Source: Herbaspirillum rhizosphaerae (lineage in GTDB: Bacteria; Pseudomonadota; Gammaproteobacteria; Burkholderiales; Burkholderiaceae_D). From it: DNA of 64,000 bases. Positions 11,048 to 23,378 of the stretch are shown here, one piece after another. Positions within the stretch are counted from its first letter, which is position 1. Each line of letters opens with the position of its first letter. A model generated the notes under the pieces. It did no database searches. It was not told the DNA's origin and was given only the letters and a program-made list of their open reading frames with translations. The stretch spans positions 62,001-126,000 of the forward strand of contig NZ_LFLU01000014.1 in assembly GCF_001189965.1 (NCBI RefSeq), written 5' to 3'. A program made the translations under genes and the position numbers.

Positions 11048-12298
11048 ATGGCCCGCAGCGCCTCCGCCCCGGCCATGTCCCCATACACCACACCACCGGC
11101 TCAGTCCCCTCTCTCCGCCAGCCCCGACATTGACGACACGCCCGTCGTCCACTATCTGCAAAAGATCCTGCTCGACGCCATCAACCTCGGCGCCTCCGAC
11201 CTGCATTTCGAACCGTTCGAGCAGTTCTATCGCATTCGCTTTCGCATCGACGGCCAGTTGCGCGACATCCTCGAACCGCCGCTGTCGATGAAAGACCGGC
11301 TGTCGTCACGCATCAAGATTCTCGCCAACCTCGACATCGCGGAGAAACGCGTGCCGCAGGACGGCCGCATGAAACTGGCGCTGACCAAGACACGCGCCAT
11401 CGACTTCCGCGTCTCGACCCTGCCGACCCTGTTCGGCGAAAAAATCGTCATGCGCATCCTCGACGCCGGCCAGGCGCAGATGAACATCGATACGCTTGGC
11501 TACGATGCGGCGCAGAAAGCATTGCTGCTGCAAGCCATCCGCCGCCCTTACGGCATGGTGCTCATGACCGGTCCGACCGGTGCCGGCAAGACGGTGTCGC
11601 TGTATGCCTGCCTGAACCTGCTGAACCAGCCCGGCACGAATATCTCCACCGTTGAAGACCCCGCCGAAATCAACCTGCCCGGCATCAATCAGGTCAACGT
11701 CAACGAGCGCGCCGGGCTGACGTTTCCGGTAGCCCTGCGCGCCTTCCTGCGCCAGGATCCGGACATAGTCATGGTCGGCGAGATCCGCGACCTGGAAACC
11801 GCGGACATCGCCGTCAAGGCTGCGCAGACCGGCCATCTGGTGTTTTCCACGCTGCATACCAACGATGCGCCGTCGACGCTGACCCGGCTGATGAACATGG
11901 GCGTGCCGGCCTTCAACATCGCCTCCTCGGTGATCATGATCACGGCGCAACGGCTGGTGCGCCGCCTGTGCAGCTGCAAGCAGGCTGCCAACCTGCCGGT
12001 CGCCGCGCTGCGCGAGGCCGGTTTCGACGAAGCCGACGCGCAAGGCGGCTGGCCGCTGTATCGCGCTGCCGGTTGTCCGCGCTGCGGCAACAGCGGCTAC
12101 AAAGGGCGCGTCGGCGTCTACCAGGTCCTGCCGGTCAGCCCAGCCATCGAGCAGCTCATCCTGGCGCATGCCTCGACGCTGGACATTGAGCTGCAGGCGC
12201 GCAAGGAAGGCGTGCTCAGCCTGCGGCAAGCCGGGCTGAAGAAGGTCAGGGAAGGCCTCACCAGCCTCGAAGAAATCCTCGCCTGCACCAATCTTTGA
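11048..12298 (+). CDS. pilB: Type IV pilus extension ATPase PilB, without the N-terminal domain
   Basis: Hexameric ATPase that powers pilus assembly at the inner face of the membrane. Visible are the N2 domain ([13 protein letters not shown]), Walker A GPTGAGKT at 175-182, Asp box, Walker B around VMVGEIRD at 241-248, and the His box. It is only 416 residues against about 560-570 for typical PilB: the N1 (MshE/T2SSE N) domain is absent, replaced by about 30 Pro/Ser-rich residues. Of the zinc tetracysteine, the second pair is normal (C343, C346), but the first is CxC (308, 310) instead of CxxC. A stop codon 5 codons upstream of the ATG rules out an in-frame N1 domain. pilC and pilD follow. Confidence 0.85.
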   Translation: MARSASAPAMSPYTTPPAQSPLSASPDIDDTPVVHYLQKILLDAINLGASDLHFEPFEQFYRIRFRIDGQLRDILEPPLSMKDRLSSRIKILANLDIAEKRVPQDGRMKLALTKTRAIDFRVSTLPTLFGEKIVMRILDAGQAQMNIDTLGYDAAQKALLLQAIRRPYGMVLMTGPTGAGKTVSLYACLNLLNQPGTNISTVEDPAEINLPGINQVNVNERAGLTFPVALRAFLRQDPDIVMVGEIRDLETADIAVKAAQTGHLVFSTLHTNDAPSTLTRLMNMGVPAFNIASSVIMITAQRLVRRLCSCKQAANLPVAALREAGFDEADAQGGWPLYRAAGCPRCGNSGYKGRVGVYQVLPVSPAIEQLILAHASTLDIELQARKEGVLSLRQAGLKKVREGLTSLEEILACTNL

Positions 12299-12317
12299 CA
12301 CCAGGAGCAAACGAAAC

Positions 12318-13544
12318 ATGGCGACCTCCCCGCAACGGCCCTCCTCCCGACCGCGCGAAACGCTGTATGCCTGGGAAGGCAAGGATCGCAGCGGCAGAAC
12401 CATGCGCGGCGAAATGCCCGCCGGCGGCACGGCCGTCGTCAGCGCAATGCTGCGCCGCCAGGGCATCCGGGCGATGTCCATCAGAAAGAAGCGCATACAG
12501 CGCGAGCGCCGCATCGGCGCAAAGGAGCTGGCGCTCTTCACGCGCCAGCTGGCGACCATGCTCAAGGCCGGTGTGCCGCTGCTGCAGGCCTTCGGCATCG
12601 TCGAACGCAGCCAGGCCAATCCGGCGCTGGCGCGCCTGATCCATGCCCTGCGCGCCGACGTGGAAGGCGGCGCCAGCCTGAACCAGGCTTTCGCCCGCCA
12701 TCCGCGCTATTTCAACGCGCTGTTCAGCAATCTGGTGGCCGCCGGCGAGCAAGCCGGCCTGCTGGACGAGGTGCTGGACAGTCTGGCTCACTATCAGGAA
12801 AAAACGCTGGCGCTCAGGAGCAAGGTACGAGCCGCTTTGACCTATCCGGCCGCGATCGTGACGGTGGCGTTGCTGGTGACTTCCATCATCATGATCTGGG
12901 TGGTGCCGACCTTCAAAGACGTGTTCAGCAGCTTTGGCGCCGAACTGCCGCTGCCGACGCGCATCGTGATCGCGCTGTCCGACTTCATGGCACGATATTG
13001 GTGGGTGCTGGCGGCGTTGCTAGGCGGCGGCATCGGCTGGACTCTGCACCTTTGGCGGCGTTCCGCCGATTGGCGCGCGCGGACCGACCGCGTTCTGCTC
13101 AGGTTGCCGGTTTTCGGCAAGCTCGTGCGCCACGCGACCATTGCGCGCTGGAGCCGCACGCTCGCCACCTTGTTCAGCGCCGGCATCCCGCTAATCGATG
13201 CCTTGCAGGCGGTGGGTGCGGCGGCCGGCAACGCTGTGTATGCCGACGCCACGACCGCCGTCCGGCAACAAGTCGCCGGGGGCGCCAGCCTGACGGCGGC
13301 GATTGAGCACACCCGGCTGTTTCCCGACATGGTCGGGCAGATGGTGGCCATCGGCGAAGAATCCGGCGCGCTCGACCGGATGCTGCTCAAAGTGGCCGAC
13401 TTCTACGACATGGAAGTCACGGAAGCGGTCGCATCGCTCTCCAATCTCATGGAACCCTTTATCATGGTGGTCCTGGGCGTCGTCATCGGCGGCCTGGTCA
13501 TTGCCATGTACCTGCCTATTTTCAAACTGGGATCCGTTATCTGA
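12318..13544 (+). CDS. pilC: Type IV pilus inner-membrane platform protein PilC
   Basis: Membrane platform that connects the PilB motor to the growing pilus. The 408 residues hold two repeats of the T2SS protein F domain (about 70-190 and 275-398) and three membrane segments (around 170-195, 222-240, 375-402). The short basic N-terminal YAWEGKDRSGRTMRGEM region is typical. It lies 19 bp after pilB and its stop overlaps the pilD start by one base (TGATG). Confidence 0.95.
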   Translation: MATSPQRPSSRPRETLYAWEGKDRSGRTMRGEMPAGGTAVVSAMLRRQGIRAMSIRKKRIQRERRIGAKELALFTRQLATMLKAGVPLLQAFGIVERSQANPALARLIHALRADVEGGASLNQAFARHPRYFNALFSNLVAAGEQAGLLDEVLDSLAHYQEKTLALRSKVRAALTYPAAIVTVALLVTSIIMIWVVPTFKDVFSSFGAELPLPTRIVIALSDFMARYWWVLAALLGGGIGWTLHLWRRSADWRARTDRVLLRLPVFGKLVRHATIARWSRTLATLFSAGIPLIDALQAVGAAAGNAVYADATTAVRQQVAGGASLTAAIEHTRLFPDMVGQMVAIGEESGALDRMLLKVADFYDMEVTEAVASLSNLMEPFIMVVLGVVIGGLVIAMYLPIFKLGSVI

Positions 13545-14425
13545 TGCTGGACTCGCTGCTGGAACTGCTGACATCTGCCGATCTGCATCGCGGCGCCAGC
13601 CCGCTGGCCGCGCTGGTTGCAGCCGGCATCGGCCTGCTGATCGGCAGCTTTCTGAATGTCGTCATCCATCGCCTGCCGCAGATGATGCAGCGCGAAGCCG
13701 ACAACTACCTGGCGCACGAAACCGGCAAAAGCGCCCCCCACACCGATCGCTACAACCTGCTGACGCCGCGCTCGGCATGCCCGCATTGCGCCGCACCGGT
13801 TGCCGCCGGATACAACGTCCCCGTGCTCGGCTACCTGCTGCTGCGCGGCCGCTGCGCCCGCTGCGAGGCGGCGATCTCGCCGCGCTATCCTTTGGTGGAA
13901 ATTCTCAGCGCGCTCATGTCGGCCTGGCTGGGCTGGCGTTTCGGGCTGGGGACGACGGGCCTGGCAGGTCTGGCATTCGCTTATTTTCTGATCGCGCTGA
14001 GCGTCATCGATACACAAACCCAATTGCTGCCCGACAGCCTGACGTTGCCGCTGCTGTGGCTGGGCCTGCTGGTCAATCTGAACGGCGTCTTCACGCCGCT
14101 GGCTGACGCCGTGCTTGGCGCAGCCGCCGGGTACCTTGTTCTATGGGCAATTTACTGGGTATTCAAGCTCATCACCAACAAGGAAGGCATGGGCTACGGC
14201 GACTTCAAGCTGATGGCTGCGCTGGGCGCGTGGCTGGGCTGGCAGGCATTGCCGCTTGTCCTGCTGCTGGCGTCCAGCATGGGTGCCACCGCAGGCATCG
14301 CCATGGTGCTGATGAAACGCAAAACCGCTGACCAGACGCTGCCTTTCGGGCCGTATCTGGCAATAGCGGGTATGCTGATGCTGCTGTATGGCAAATCGTT
14401 CATGTATTTCGGAACGCTTCAATGA
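13544..14425 (+). CDS. pilD: Prepilin peptidase / N-methyltransferase
   Basis: Bifunctional inner-membrane aspartic protease that cleaves type IV prepilin leaders and methylates the new N-terminus. The 293 residues contain the N-terminal methyltransferase loop with two CxxC pairs (C79/C82 and C104/C107) and the two catalytic aspartates: Asp156 in SVIDTQ and Asp221 in the GYGDFK signature. About eight hydrophobic segments are visible. Translationally coupled to pilC. Confidence 0.96.
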   Translation: MLDSLLELLTSADLHRGASPLAALVAAGIGLLIGSFLNVVIHRLPQMMQREADNYLAHETGKSAPHTDRYNLLTPRSACPHCAAPVAAGYNVPVLGYLLLRGRCARCEAAISPRYPLVEILSALMSAWLGWRFGLGTTGLAGLAFAYFLIALSVIDTQTQLLPDSLTLPLLWLGLLVNLNGVFTPLADAVLGAAAGYLVLWAIYWVFKLITNKEGMGYGDFKLMAALGAWLGWQALPLVLLLASSMGATAGIAMVLMKRKTADQTLPFGPYLAIAGMLMLLYGKSFMYFGTLQ

Positions 14426-14435
14426 TCGCTTCACG

Positions 14436-15071
14436 ATGACCAACACCTCCTCCCCTTTTTCCATCGGCCTGACCGGCGGCATCGGCAGCGGCAAAACCAC
14501 CGTCGCCAACCTGTTCGGCGACCTGGGCGCCGCCCTCGTCGATACCGACGCCATCGCCCATCAGCTGAGCGCGCCCGGCGGCGCGGCGATTGCGGCGATC
14601 CGCAGCGCATTCGGCGACGACTTCATCACCGCCGGGGGCGCCATGGATCGCGCCAAAATGCGCGCTCACGTCTTTGCCGATGCGCAGGCCAGAAAACAGC
14701 TGGAGTCCATCCTGCATCCGCTGATCCGCAGCGAAACCGCGCGCGCCGCCGCCGAAGCGCGCGGCGATTATCTGATCTTCGTCGTGCCGCTGCTGGTGGA
14801 ATCGCAACAATGGCGCAACCGCACCTCGCGCATCCTCGTGGTCGACTGCAGCGAAGAGATCCAGATCAGCCGCGTCATGCAGCGCAACGCCATGCCCCGC
14901 GCGCAGGTCGAGGCCATCATGGCGGCCCAGGCGACACGCGCAGAACGGCTCGCCGCCGCCGACGACATCATCGAAAACAATCTCGATACGGCCGCATTGC
15001 TGCCGCAAATTGCAGCACTGCATGCACGCTATCTGTCGCTCGCAAAAACAAATAACGGTGATCATTTGTAA
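14436..15071 (+). CDS. coaE: Dephospho-CoA kinase
   Basis: Last step of coenzyme A synthesis: phosphorylates the 3' hydroxyl of dephospho-CoA. The 211 residues start at ATG 14436 and carry the P-loop [12 protein letters not shown] (about 11-22), DTDAIAHQL and the lid region ending QRNAMPRAQ. An upstream in-frame ATG would overlap pilD by 38 bases and adds unconserved sequence, so the later one is chosen. The pilD-coaE-zapD-yacG order is standard in betaproteobacteria. Confidence 0.95.
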   Translation: MTNTSSPFSIGLTGGIGSGKTTVANLFGDLGAALVDTDAIAHQLSAPGGAAIAAIRSAFGDDFITAGGAMDRAKMRAHVFADAQARKQLESILHPLIRSETARAAAEARGDYLIFVVPLLVESQQWRNRTSRILVVDCSEEIQISRVMQRNAMPRAQVEAIMAAQATRAERLAAADDIIENNLDTAALLPQIAALHARYLSLAKTNNGDHL

Positions 15072-15212
15072 TTTTCCGCTGCATGGGTCAGAATCACGTA
15101 AATTAAACGCGCTTTATCAATATCTGCAATATCTTCAGTATCGCTTCGATATTTCAAGACATATTCATAAAGCGCGTTGTCGAATCCGGTTCAACTTTAA
15201 AGGGACGCAGCT

Positions 15213-15968
15213 TTGATCGTTTACGAATACCCTTTCAACGAGCGTATTCGCACGCTGTTGCGGTTGGAGGATCTGCACGAGAAATTCGTGTTCTTCCTGC
15301 ATCAGGAAAGCCCGCTGCAACATCATGTCGCCCTCTCTACTATTTTCGAGATGCTCGAAGTAGCAGGACGCGCCGACCTCAAATCCGATCTGCTGCAAGA
15401 ACTGGAACGCCAGAAGCAAATCCTGCTGGCGTATCAGTCCAATCCCAACGTCGAACCCGACATGCTCAATGCGATCCTCGGCGAAGTCGATCGCGCCTGC
15501 GTCGCGCTGGCGGCCTCGCAGGGCCGGACCGGGCAGAACATCCGCGAAAACGAGTGGCTGATGAGCATCCGCGGCCGCACCATCATTCCCGGCGGCGCCT
15601 GCGAATTCGACTTGCCATCTTATTACGCCTGGCAGCAACGCACGCCGGAGCAGCGTTTCAACGATATTTCGAACTGGTTTGCACCGCTGGCGCCGCTGTT
15701 CGACGCCGTCACCATCGTCATGCGCCTGTTGCGCGAATCCGGCCACGCAGTCAAGATCAACGCCGACGGCGGTAGTTATCAGCAAATGCTGCAAGGGAAG
15801 ATTTACCAGATGCTGCGCCTGGTGCTGGATGAAGAGTTGGGCGCGATTCCGGAAATTTCAGCGAACAAATACATGCTTTGGGTAAGATTCACCTCGCAGG
15901 ATGGCGACATGAAACCCAAGGCGTTTGAAGGTGAAGTGCCGTTCGAACTGGCGCTTTGCGGTTTTTAA
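15213..15968 (+). CDS. zapD: Cell division protein ZapD
   Basis: Binds the FtsZ C-terminal tail and bundles FtsZ filaments in the Z ring. The 251 residues match ZapD (formerly YacF): [17 protein letters not shown] at the start and an all-helical N-terminal half followed by a beta-rich part. The start is TTG 15213, supported by a good ribosome-binding site (AAAGGGA) 7-13 bases upstream. The 140-bp gap before it is AT-rich with no clear element. Its partner FtsZ is encoded at 26.9-28.1 kb. Confidence 0.94.
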   Translation: MIVYEYPFNERIRTLLRLEDLHEKFVFFLHQESPLQHHVALSTIFEMLEVAGRADLKSDLLQELERQKQILLAYQSNPNVEPDMLNAILGEVDRACVALAASQGRTGQNIRENEWLMSIRGRTIIPGGACEFDLPSYYAWQQRTPEQRFNDISNWFAPLAPLFDAVTIVMRLLRESGHAVKINADGGSYQQMLQGKIYQMLRLVLDEELGAIPEISANKYMLWVRFTSQDGDMKPKAFEGEVPFELALCGF

Positions 15969-15987
15969 GGTTTTTGAGGTAGATGTA

Positions 15988-16176
15988 ATGGCAACAATCG
16001 TCGACTGCCCCACTTGCGGCGCCAAGGTGGAATGGACTGAAAAGAACAAATTCCGTCCGTTCTGCTCGGAACGCTGCAAACAAATCGATCTCGGCGCATG
16101 GGCCGAAGAGAAGTACGCGATCCCTGCCGTCAACCTGCCACAGGAGCAGGAAGACGACAGCTCGTCGATGCAATAA
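15988..16176 (+). CDS. yacG: DNA gyrase inhibitor YacG
   Basis: Small zinc protein that binds GyrB and blocks DNA binding by gyrase. The 62 residues contain a four-cysteine zinc site: CPTCG near residue 7-11 and CSERC near 27-31. The start is ATG 15988, preceded by GAGGT; further upstream in-frame codons overlap zapD and are not conserved. It follows zapD by 19 bp. Confidence 0.93.
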   Translation: MATIVDCPTCGAKVEWTEKNKFRPFCSERCKQIDLGAWAEEKYAIPAVNLPQEQEDDSSSMQ

Positions 16177-16223
16177 ACCTGGCGCCCAAGTCTGCCGCCT
16201 GAACTTCAGGCGGGCGAACTTCC

Positions 16224-16649
16224 TCAGTCCCGCAGCTTATCGATCCATTCAATCAGCGGTATCGTCGCCGGCAGCAAAGGCTCCACGTCGACGCTGCCCT
16301 GCCAGGCAAACGCCTGCCCTTCCAGACTTTGCGGCTCGCCGCGCCATTCCCGGCTGATGTAAAAATGCAAACGCACGTGCGCGTGCGGATAGACATGCTG
16401 CACGCCGCACCACGGCTCAGCCGAGACCACCTCGATACCGAGCTCTTCCAGAAACTCGCGCTTGAGCGCCTCCAGAATCGACTCCCCGCCCTCGACCTTG
16501 CCGCCCGGAAATTCCCAGTAACCCGCATACGGCTTGCCTTCCGGGCGCTGGCCCAGCAAGACATCGCCGTTCGGCTTCATCAGGATGCCGACGGCGACAT
16601 CGATGGGAGCTGCGACCTGCGCCGCCGTTGTTTCGGATGCAACAGTCAT
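16224..16649 (-). CDS. mutT: 8-oxo-dGTP diphosphatase MutT (Nudix)
   Basis: Hydrolyses oxidised dGTP to prevent A:T to C:G mutations. The 141-residue protein has a complete Nudix box with GGKVEGGES and the metal-binding REFLEELG (residues 64-71), plus the MutT-like PYAGYWEFPGG lead-in. The ATG at 16649 lies one base from the end of a palindromic repeat, so the sequence just upstream of the start belongs to that repeat and contains no recognisable Shine-Dalgarno. It ends convergently with yacG. Confidence 0.88.
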   Translation of the reverse strand: MTVASETTAAQVAAPIDVAVGILMKPNGDVLLGQRPEGKPYAGYWEFPGGKVEGGESILEALKREFLEELGIEVVSAEPWCGVQHVYPHAHVRLHFYISREWRGEPQSLEGQAFAWQGSVDVEPLLPATIPLIEWIDKLRD

Positions 16650-16650
16650 A

Positions 16651-16919
16651 AGAGCGTGTTATGGATTATTTCCGCCCCCGCGCAGTGCCGGGAACGGGTT
16701 GGATGCAAGGCGCGACGACACGCCGTAGCGGTGCTACGGCACGAAGGAGCAACGCCGCAGACGACCCGTTCCCGGCGCTGCCCGGAGGGTTCGGATGAAA
16801 AGGGCACATTGCGGCGTTGCGGCGCTTGCGCAGGGAACCACCCTGCGCGGCGCACCGCGCCTTGCACTGCATCCCTTTTCATCCGAACGCGGGGGTGGAA
16901 ATAATCCATAACACGCTCT
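16651..16919. repeat. 269-bp MITE-like element with 31-bp terminal inverted repeats and nested hairpins
   Basis: The ends (16651-16681 and 16889-16919) are inverted copies with one mismatch. Inside lie two further perfect inverted pairs: GCCGGGAACGGGT at 16687-16699 with 16764-16776, and GTTCGGATGAAAAGGG at 16789-16804 with 16873-16888. Each of these encloses an 8-bp hairpin (GCCGTAGC/GCTACGGC at 16722-16740; GCGCAGGG/CCCTGCGC at 16828-16848). The whole can fold into a three-way junction. It has no coding capacity and fills the gap between mutT and the DUF815 gene almost exactly. A non-autonomous transposable element or an expressed structured RNA are both possible. Confidence 0.85.
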
Positions 16920-17790
16920 AAGCTTTCAGCTTTCCGGCGTAATCCTTGGAGAACTGCCACGCCACGCGCCCCGAGCGCGAGCTGCGCTGCAGCGCCCAGC
17001 GCAGGGCGTCGCCGCGCGCTTCTTCAATTTGGGCCGCATCGCAGCCGAAGTGACGCAGCCAGTGCGCCACGATGTCCAGATAATCGTCTTGCTTAAATGG
17101 GTAAAACGTCACCCACAAGCCGAAACGCTCGGACAGGGAAATCTTTTCTTCCACGGTCTCGCCCGGATGCAGGTCGCCGTCGTCGGTGTGCGTATAGGTC
17201 GAGTTATCCGACATGCGTTCCGGCATCAGATGGCGGCGGTTGGACGTCGCATAGATCAGCACGTTGTCCGATTGCGCCGCGATACTGCCGTCCAGCGCGA
17301 CTTTCAACGCCTTGTAGCCGCTCTCGCCTTCTTCGAAGGATAAGTCGTCGCAGAAGATAATGAAACGCTCAGGACGCGCTGACACCAGATCGACGATGTC
17401 CGGCAAATCATGCAGATCGTCCTTGTCCACCTCGATCAGACGCAAACCGCGGTCGGCATACTGGTTCAGACAAGCCTTGATCAGCGACGACTTGCCGGTG
17501 CCGCGCGCGCCGGTCAGCAGCACGTTGTTGGCAGGACGGCCATCGACGAACTGCCTGGTGTTCTGATCGATCTGTTCCTTTTGCGGCCCAATGTTATGCA
17601 GGTCAGCCAGCGAAATGGCCGAGATATGTCCCACCGATTGCAGATAGCCGGCGCCATTGCCATTACGGCGGCGCCAGCGAAACGCCACACCCTTGTCCCA
17701 CTCCACCGAGGCTGCCGATTGCGGCAGGATGGATTCGATGCGCTCCAGCAAAGCCTCGGCGCGCTGCAAAAACTGATCTAATTGAGTCAT
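16918..17790 (-). CDS. DUF815-family AAA+ ATPase of unknown role
   Basis: A 290-residue ATPase with Walker A GARGTGKS at 94-101, Walker B FIIFCDDL at about 143-150, and the family-typical TSNRRHLMPE sensor-1 stretch near 203-212. Members are widespread in proteobacteria and uncharacterised. The TAG stop (16918-16920) takes two of its bases from the end of the palindromic repeat. A 15-bp perfect dyad sits 26 bases upstream of the start. It is downstream of argJ on the same strand but separated by a long hairpin element. Confidence 0.85.
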   Translation of the reverse strand: MTQLDQFLQRAEALLERIESILPQSAASVEWDKGVAFRWRRRNGNGAGYLQSVGHISAISLADLHNIGPQKEQIDQNTRQFVDGRPANNVLLTGARGTGKSSLIKACLNQYADRGLRLIEVDKDDLHDLPDIVDLVSARPERFIIFCDDLSFEEGESGYKALKVALDGSIAAQSDNVLIYATSNRRHLMPERMSDNSTYTHTDDGDLHPGETVEEKISLSERFGLWVTFYPFKQDDYLDIVAHWLRHFGCDAAQIEEARGDALRWALQRSSRSGRVAWQFSKDYAGKLKA

Positions 17791-17815
17791 GACAAATTGG
17801 CAAAGTGGATGGTTA

Positions 17816-17830
17816 CGTCACATTGTGACG
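17816..17830. promoter_or_regulatory. 15-bp palindrome upstream of the DUF815 ATPase gene
   Basis: CGTCACA-T-TGTGACG is perfectly symmetrical around one base and lies 26-40 bases before the start codon, where an operator would be expected. The binding protein is unknown. Confidence 0.4.
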
Positions 17831-17899
17831 GAAACCCGATCCGCCGCGCGTGAATAAAATTCGTGAAAACCGAAAGCCGTTCAACTAAGAAATTATATG

Positions 17900-18032
17900 G
17901 CCGCTGAATTGTTTCAGAAGCGTAGCGAGCGGCTCAAGGTCGGTGCGAGAAGCGCAGCCGTACTTGAGTACGGCGAGCATCACAGCGCCGAGATTGAGTC
18001 GCGCAGTAGCTTATGAAGCAATTCAGGAGCGG
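17900..18032. repeat. About 133-bp imperfect palindrome between argJ and the DUF815 gene
   Basis: The outer arms (CCGCTGAATTGTTTCA at 17901-17916; its near-complement at 18014-18032) and much of the interior pair with each other around the perfect centre GCCGTACT-TG-AGTACGGC (17957-17974). The right arm overlaps the last codons of argJ. It looks like an intergenic repeat of a different family from the one at 16651. As RNA it would form one long hairpin after argJ. Confidence 0.7.
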
Positions 18033-19267
18033 TAGTCGGCGTTGATGGTGACGTACTCGTGGGAAAGGTCACAAGTCCACACCGACGCCTTGGCCGTGCC
18101 GCGCGCCAGCTTCACGCGCACCACGATCTCGCTCTTCTTCATGACGCGCTGACCGTCCTCTTCCTTGTAATCCGGATTGCGCCCGCCGTTCTTGGCGACC
18201 CAGACATCGTCCAGATACAGATTCAGCTTCGACACGTCCAGATCGTCCACGCCGGCGTAACCGATGGCGGCCAGGATACGACCCAGATTCGGATCGGAAG
18301 CGAAAAACGCTGTCTTGACCAGCGGCGAGTGGCCGATGGAGTAGGCGATCTTGCGGCATTCTTCGACGTTCTTGCCGTCTTCCACGGTGATTTCGATAAA
18401 CTTGGTGGCGCCTTCACCGTCACGGATGATCTGGTGCGCAAGGTTCTGCGACAGCGCGTTGACGGCGGCGGCCAGTTCCTTGTACTCGGCGCTGTCGGCG
18501 CTGGTGATCTCCAGCTCGCCGGCGCCGGTGGCGATCAGCATGAAGGAGTCGTTGGTCGAGGTGTCGCCGTCGATGGTGATGCAGTTGAAGGATTGATCCG
18601 CAGCGTCCTTGACCATCTGATTGAGCAGCGCTTGCGGCACCTTGGCGTCGAACGCCAGGTAGCCCAGCATGGTCGCCATGTTCGGCTTGATCATGCCGGC
18701 GCCCTTGCTGATCCCGGTCATGACGACTTGCTTGCCGGCGATGGTCAGCGTGCGCGACGCAGCCTTGGGTTGGGTGTCGGTGGTCATGATGGACTCGGCC
18801 GCATTGAACCAGTTGTCGGCCTTCAGGTTGCCGATGGCGGCTGGCAGGCCGGCCTTGATGCGGTCAACCGGCAGCGGTTCCAGAATCACCCCGGTGGAAA
18901 ACGGCAGGATCTGCTCAGGCTTGACGCCGAGCAGGCCGGCCAGTTCGGTACAGGTCTCGTTGGCGCGCGCCAAGCCTTCTTCGCCGGTGCCGGCGTTGGC
19001 GTTGCCGGTGTTGATCACCAGTGCGCGAATTGGCAACCCGGGTGCGGCGTCGCTGACCTGGGCCAGATGGGTCTTGCAAATTTGTACCGGCGCGGCGCAG
19101 AAGCGATTGAGCGTGAACACGCCGGCCACGGTGGCCGTCGGCGCCAGTTTCATGACCAGCAAGTCCTTGCGATTGGCTTTGCGCACGCCGGCTTCGGCGT
19201 AACCCAGCTCGATGCCGGCAACAGGTTTCAGATCAGCGGAAACGGGAAGAGGAGAATTGACGGCCAT
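18023..19267 (-). CDS. argJ: Bifunctional ornithine acetyltransferase / N-acetylglutamate synthase
   Basis: Recycles the acetyl group in arginine synthesis: transfers it from N-acetylornithine to glutamate. The 414-residue precursor self-cleaves before the catalytic threonine; the site is visible as [15 protein letters not shown], with Thr in ATMLG the new N-terminus of the beta chain. Length and the [16 protein letters not shown] motif are typical. The cytoplasmic enzyme needs no partner gene nearby, and none is seen. Confidence 0.96.
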   Translation of the reverse strand: MAVNSPLPVSADLKPVAGIELGYAEAGVRKANRKDLLVMKLAPTATVAGVFTLNRFCAAPVQICKTHLAQVSDAAPGLPIRALVINTGNANAGTGEEGLARANETCTELAGLLGVKPEQILPFSTGVILEPLPVDRIKAGLPAAIGNLKADNWFNAAESIMTTDTQPKAASRTLTIAGKQVVMTGISKGAGMIKPNMATMLGYLAFDAKVPQALLNQMVKDAADQSFNCITIDGDTSTNDSFMLIATGAGELEITSADSAEYKELAAAVNALSQNLAHQIIRDGEGATKFIEITVEDGKNVEECRKIAYSIGHSPLVKTAFFASDPNLGRILAAIGYAGVDDLDVSKLNLYLDDVWVAKNGGRNPDYKEEDGQRVMKKSEIVVRVKLARGTAKASVWTCDLSHEYVTINADYRS

Positions 19268-19387
19268 GGTTGTCTAGTCTGCGTTGAAGGTAAGAGGAAA
19301 TCGCAGCGGCGCGGAATAGCTGGAATGCGCGAAGCCGACGATCACGGAGAGCGATATTGTAAACGGAGTGCGTGACAGGAATGTTTT

Positions 19388-20158
19388 TTACGGCATCAGA
19401 TTTTTGACCACGACAAACCACGGCCGGCGCGCCAGCGGCAGCAGCCGGGCATGAGCCTCGATCGGAATCAGCGATTCCGACACCGAATTGAAAACATTGC
19501 CGCCGATCACGCCGGCCCAGCCTTGTTCCGGGTGGATTTCATAGACCAGGTCGCAATGTCCCGGCAGACCCGGACGGATATCGTCCAGCGTCGCCGCCTG
19601 ATTGCTGTCGCGCGGCGCGCAGATCAGATCGCCCGGCGCAATCGGCTCGCTGGCGGCGGGACGCAGGACGAACAAGGGCGCCGGCAGGCTCTGACGCGCC
19701 TTGAGGAAGCTCAGGTAATTGAAATGCACGTCGCTGACCAGGAAGTCGTCCGGCGACACGCCCGCCGTCTGCATCAGATAAGAAATGAATGCCGCCGACC
19801 AGGCTTGCTGCGTATCGGCACCGGTGTAGTTCTTGCCGACCGCCTGCCAGTACAAGCCGATGCGCTGCACGGCTTCACCCTCGTCTTCCAGCAAACCCAG
19901 GCGCGGTGCATTAAGCACCTCGCTGCGCATGTCGATCTGCTGACGGTCGAAGAAATCCCACTCGGTTTTGGCGACGGCCAGCAAGGCGGCACGGTGTGGC
20001 AATTCCCGCTGCACGACCGGCGCAGCCGCAGAATTTGTTGCCGACGGCGACGGCGTAACCGGCGTGCTGCTGCAAGCGGTCAGCGCCAGCACGGCGCTCG
20101 TGGCAACGGTGCGGCCAATGCCGCGCAGTGCACTTCGGGTGAACGGGAATGAAAACAT
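19388..20158 (-). CDS. DUF2272 domain lipoprotein
   Basis: A 256-residue protein with an N-terminal signal ending in a lipobox-like LTAC-SS (around residues 25-31), so probably a lipoprotein. The rest matches the DUF2272 family, which resembles the CHAP/NlpC-type amidase fold: AWSAAFISYLM and GHCDLVYEI are in the usual places. Whether it cuts peptidoglycan is not known. Start ATG 20158 is chosen because in-frame sequence further upstream runs through the terminator and into the secA end. Confidence 0.78.
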   Translation of the reverse strand: MFSFPFTRSALRGIGRTVATSAVLALTACSSTPVTPSPSATNSAAAPVVQRELPHRAALLAVAKTEWDFFDRQQIDMRSEVLNAPRLGLLEDEGEAVQRIGLYWQAVGKNYTGADTQQAWSAAFISYLMQTAGVSPDDFLVSDVHFNYLSFLKARQSLPAPLFVLRPAASEPIAPGDLICAPRDSNQAATLDDIRPGLPGHCDLVYEIHPEQGWAGVIGGNVFNSVSESLIPIEAHARLLPLARRPWFVVVKNLMP

Positions 20159-20217
20159 GATGGCGCTCTTCCTATTTTTGTTGCCGCTTACTTCTTGCTT
20201 GCGGCGCACGGCTGAAA

Positions 20218-20250
20218 GTAAAAAGCCGCTCTCATAGTGAGAGCGGCTTT
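20218..20250 (-). terminator. Intrinsic terminator of secA
   Basis: A perfect 13-bp stem (AAAGCCGCTCTCA with TGAGAGCGGCTTT) closes a 3-base loop. On the minus strand it is followed by TTTTTAC, just after the secA stop. Confidence 0.9.
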
Positions 20251-20285
20251 CGTCAAGCGATGCGCTTAAGCGAATAACACGATGC

Positions 20286-23060
<2,775 letters not shown>

Positions 23061-23378
23061 GCTTGGATTCTAAAAAAGCGCCGAAAAATGACTCTGCGCG
23101 GCAGTTTTGCCCGCACGGAACCGGAATGAGGCCAATAAACCTTGGATTTTAGCATGCAAGCGCCCTGCTTCAGTGTTCCCGCGGGGTGCATGCATGAGGA
23201 GGCATTCCTGCCGTCGTCACTGATCGGCAAAAAACTTCTTCAAGGCAATAATCGAAACATCGACGCCGTGCGACAGACCGGCATTTCCGCTCAAATACTG
23301 TCAATAGATTGGGCTATGCCTTAAAGATTCAATATCGCCGACGGATTCCGGCCGGCAAGAGGGACGCTTTGTCAGCGA
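23061..23378 (-). other. 318-bp gap between the M23 peptidase gene and secA
   Basis: No gene is supportable. It must contain the secA promoter; a TAAAAT-like -10 lies near 23147-23152 on the minus strand without a convincing -35. I see no terminator hairpin with a T-run after the M23 gene, and no SecM-like arrest peptide. Confidence 0.4.
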
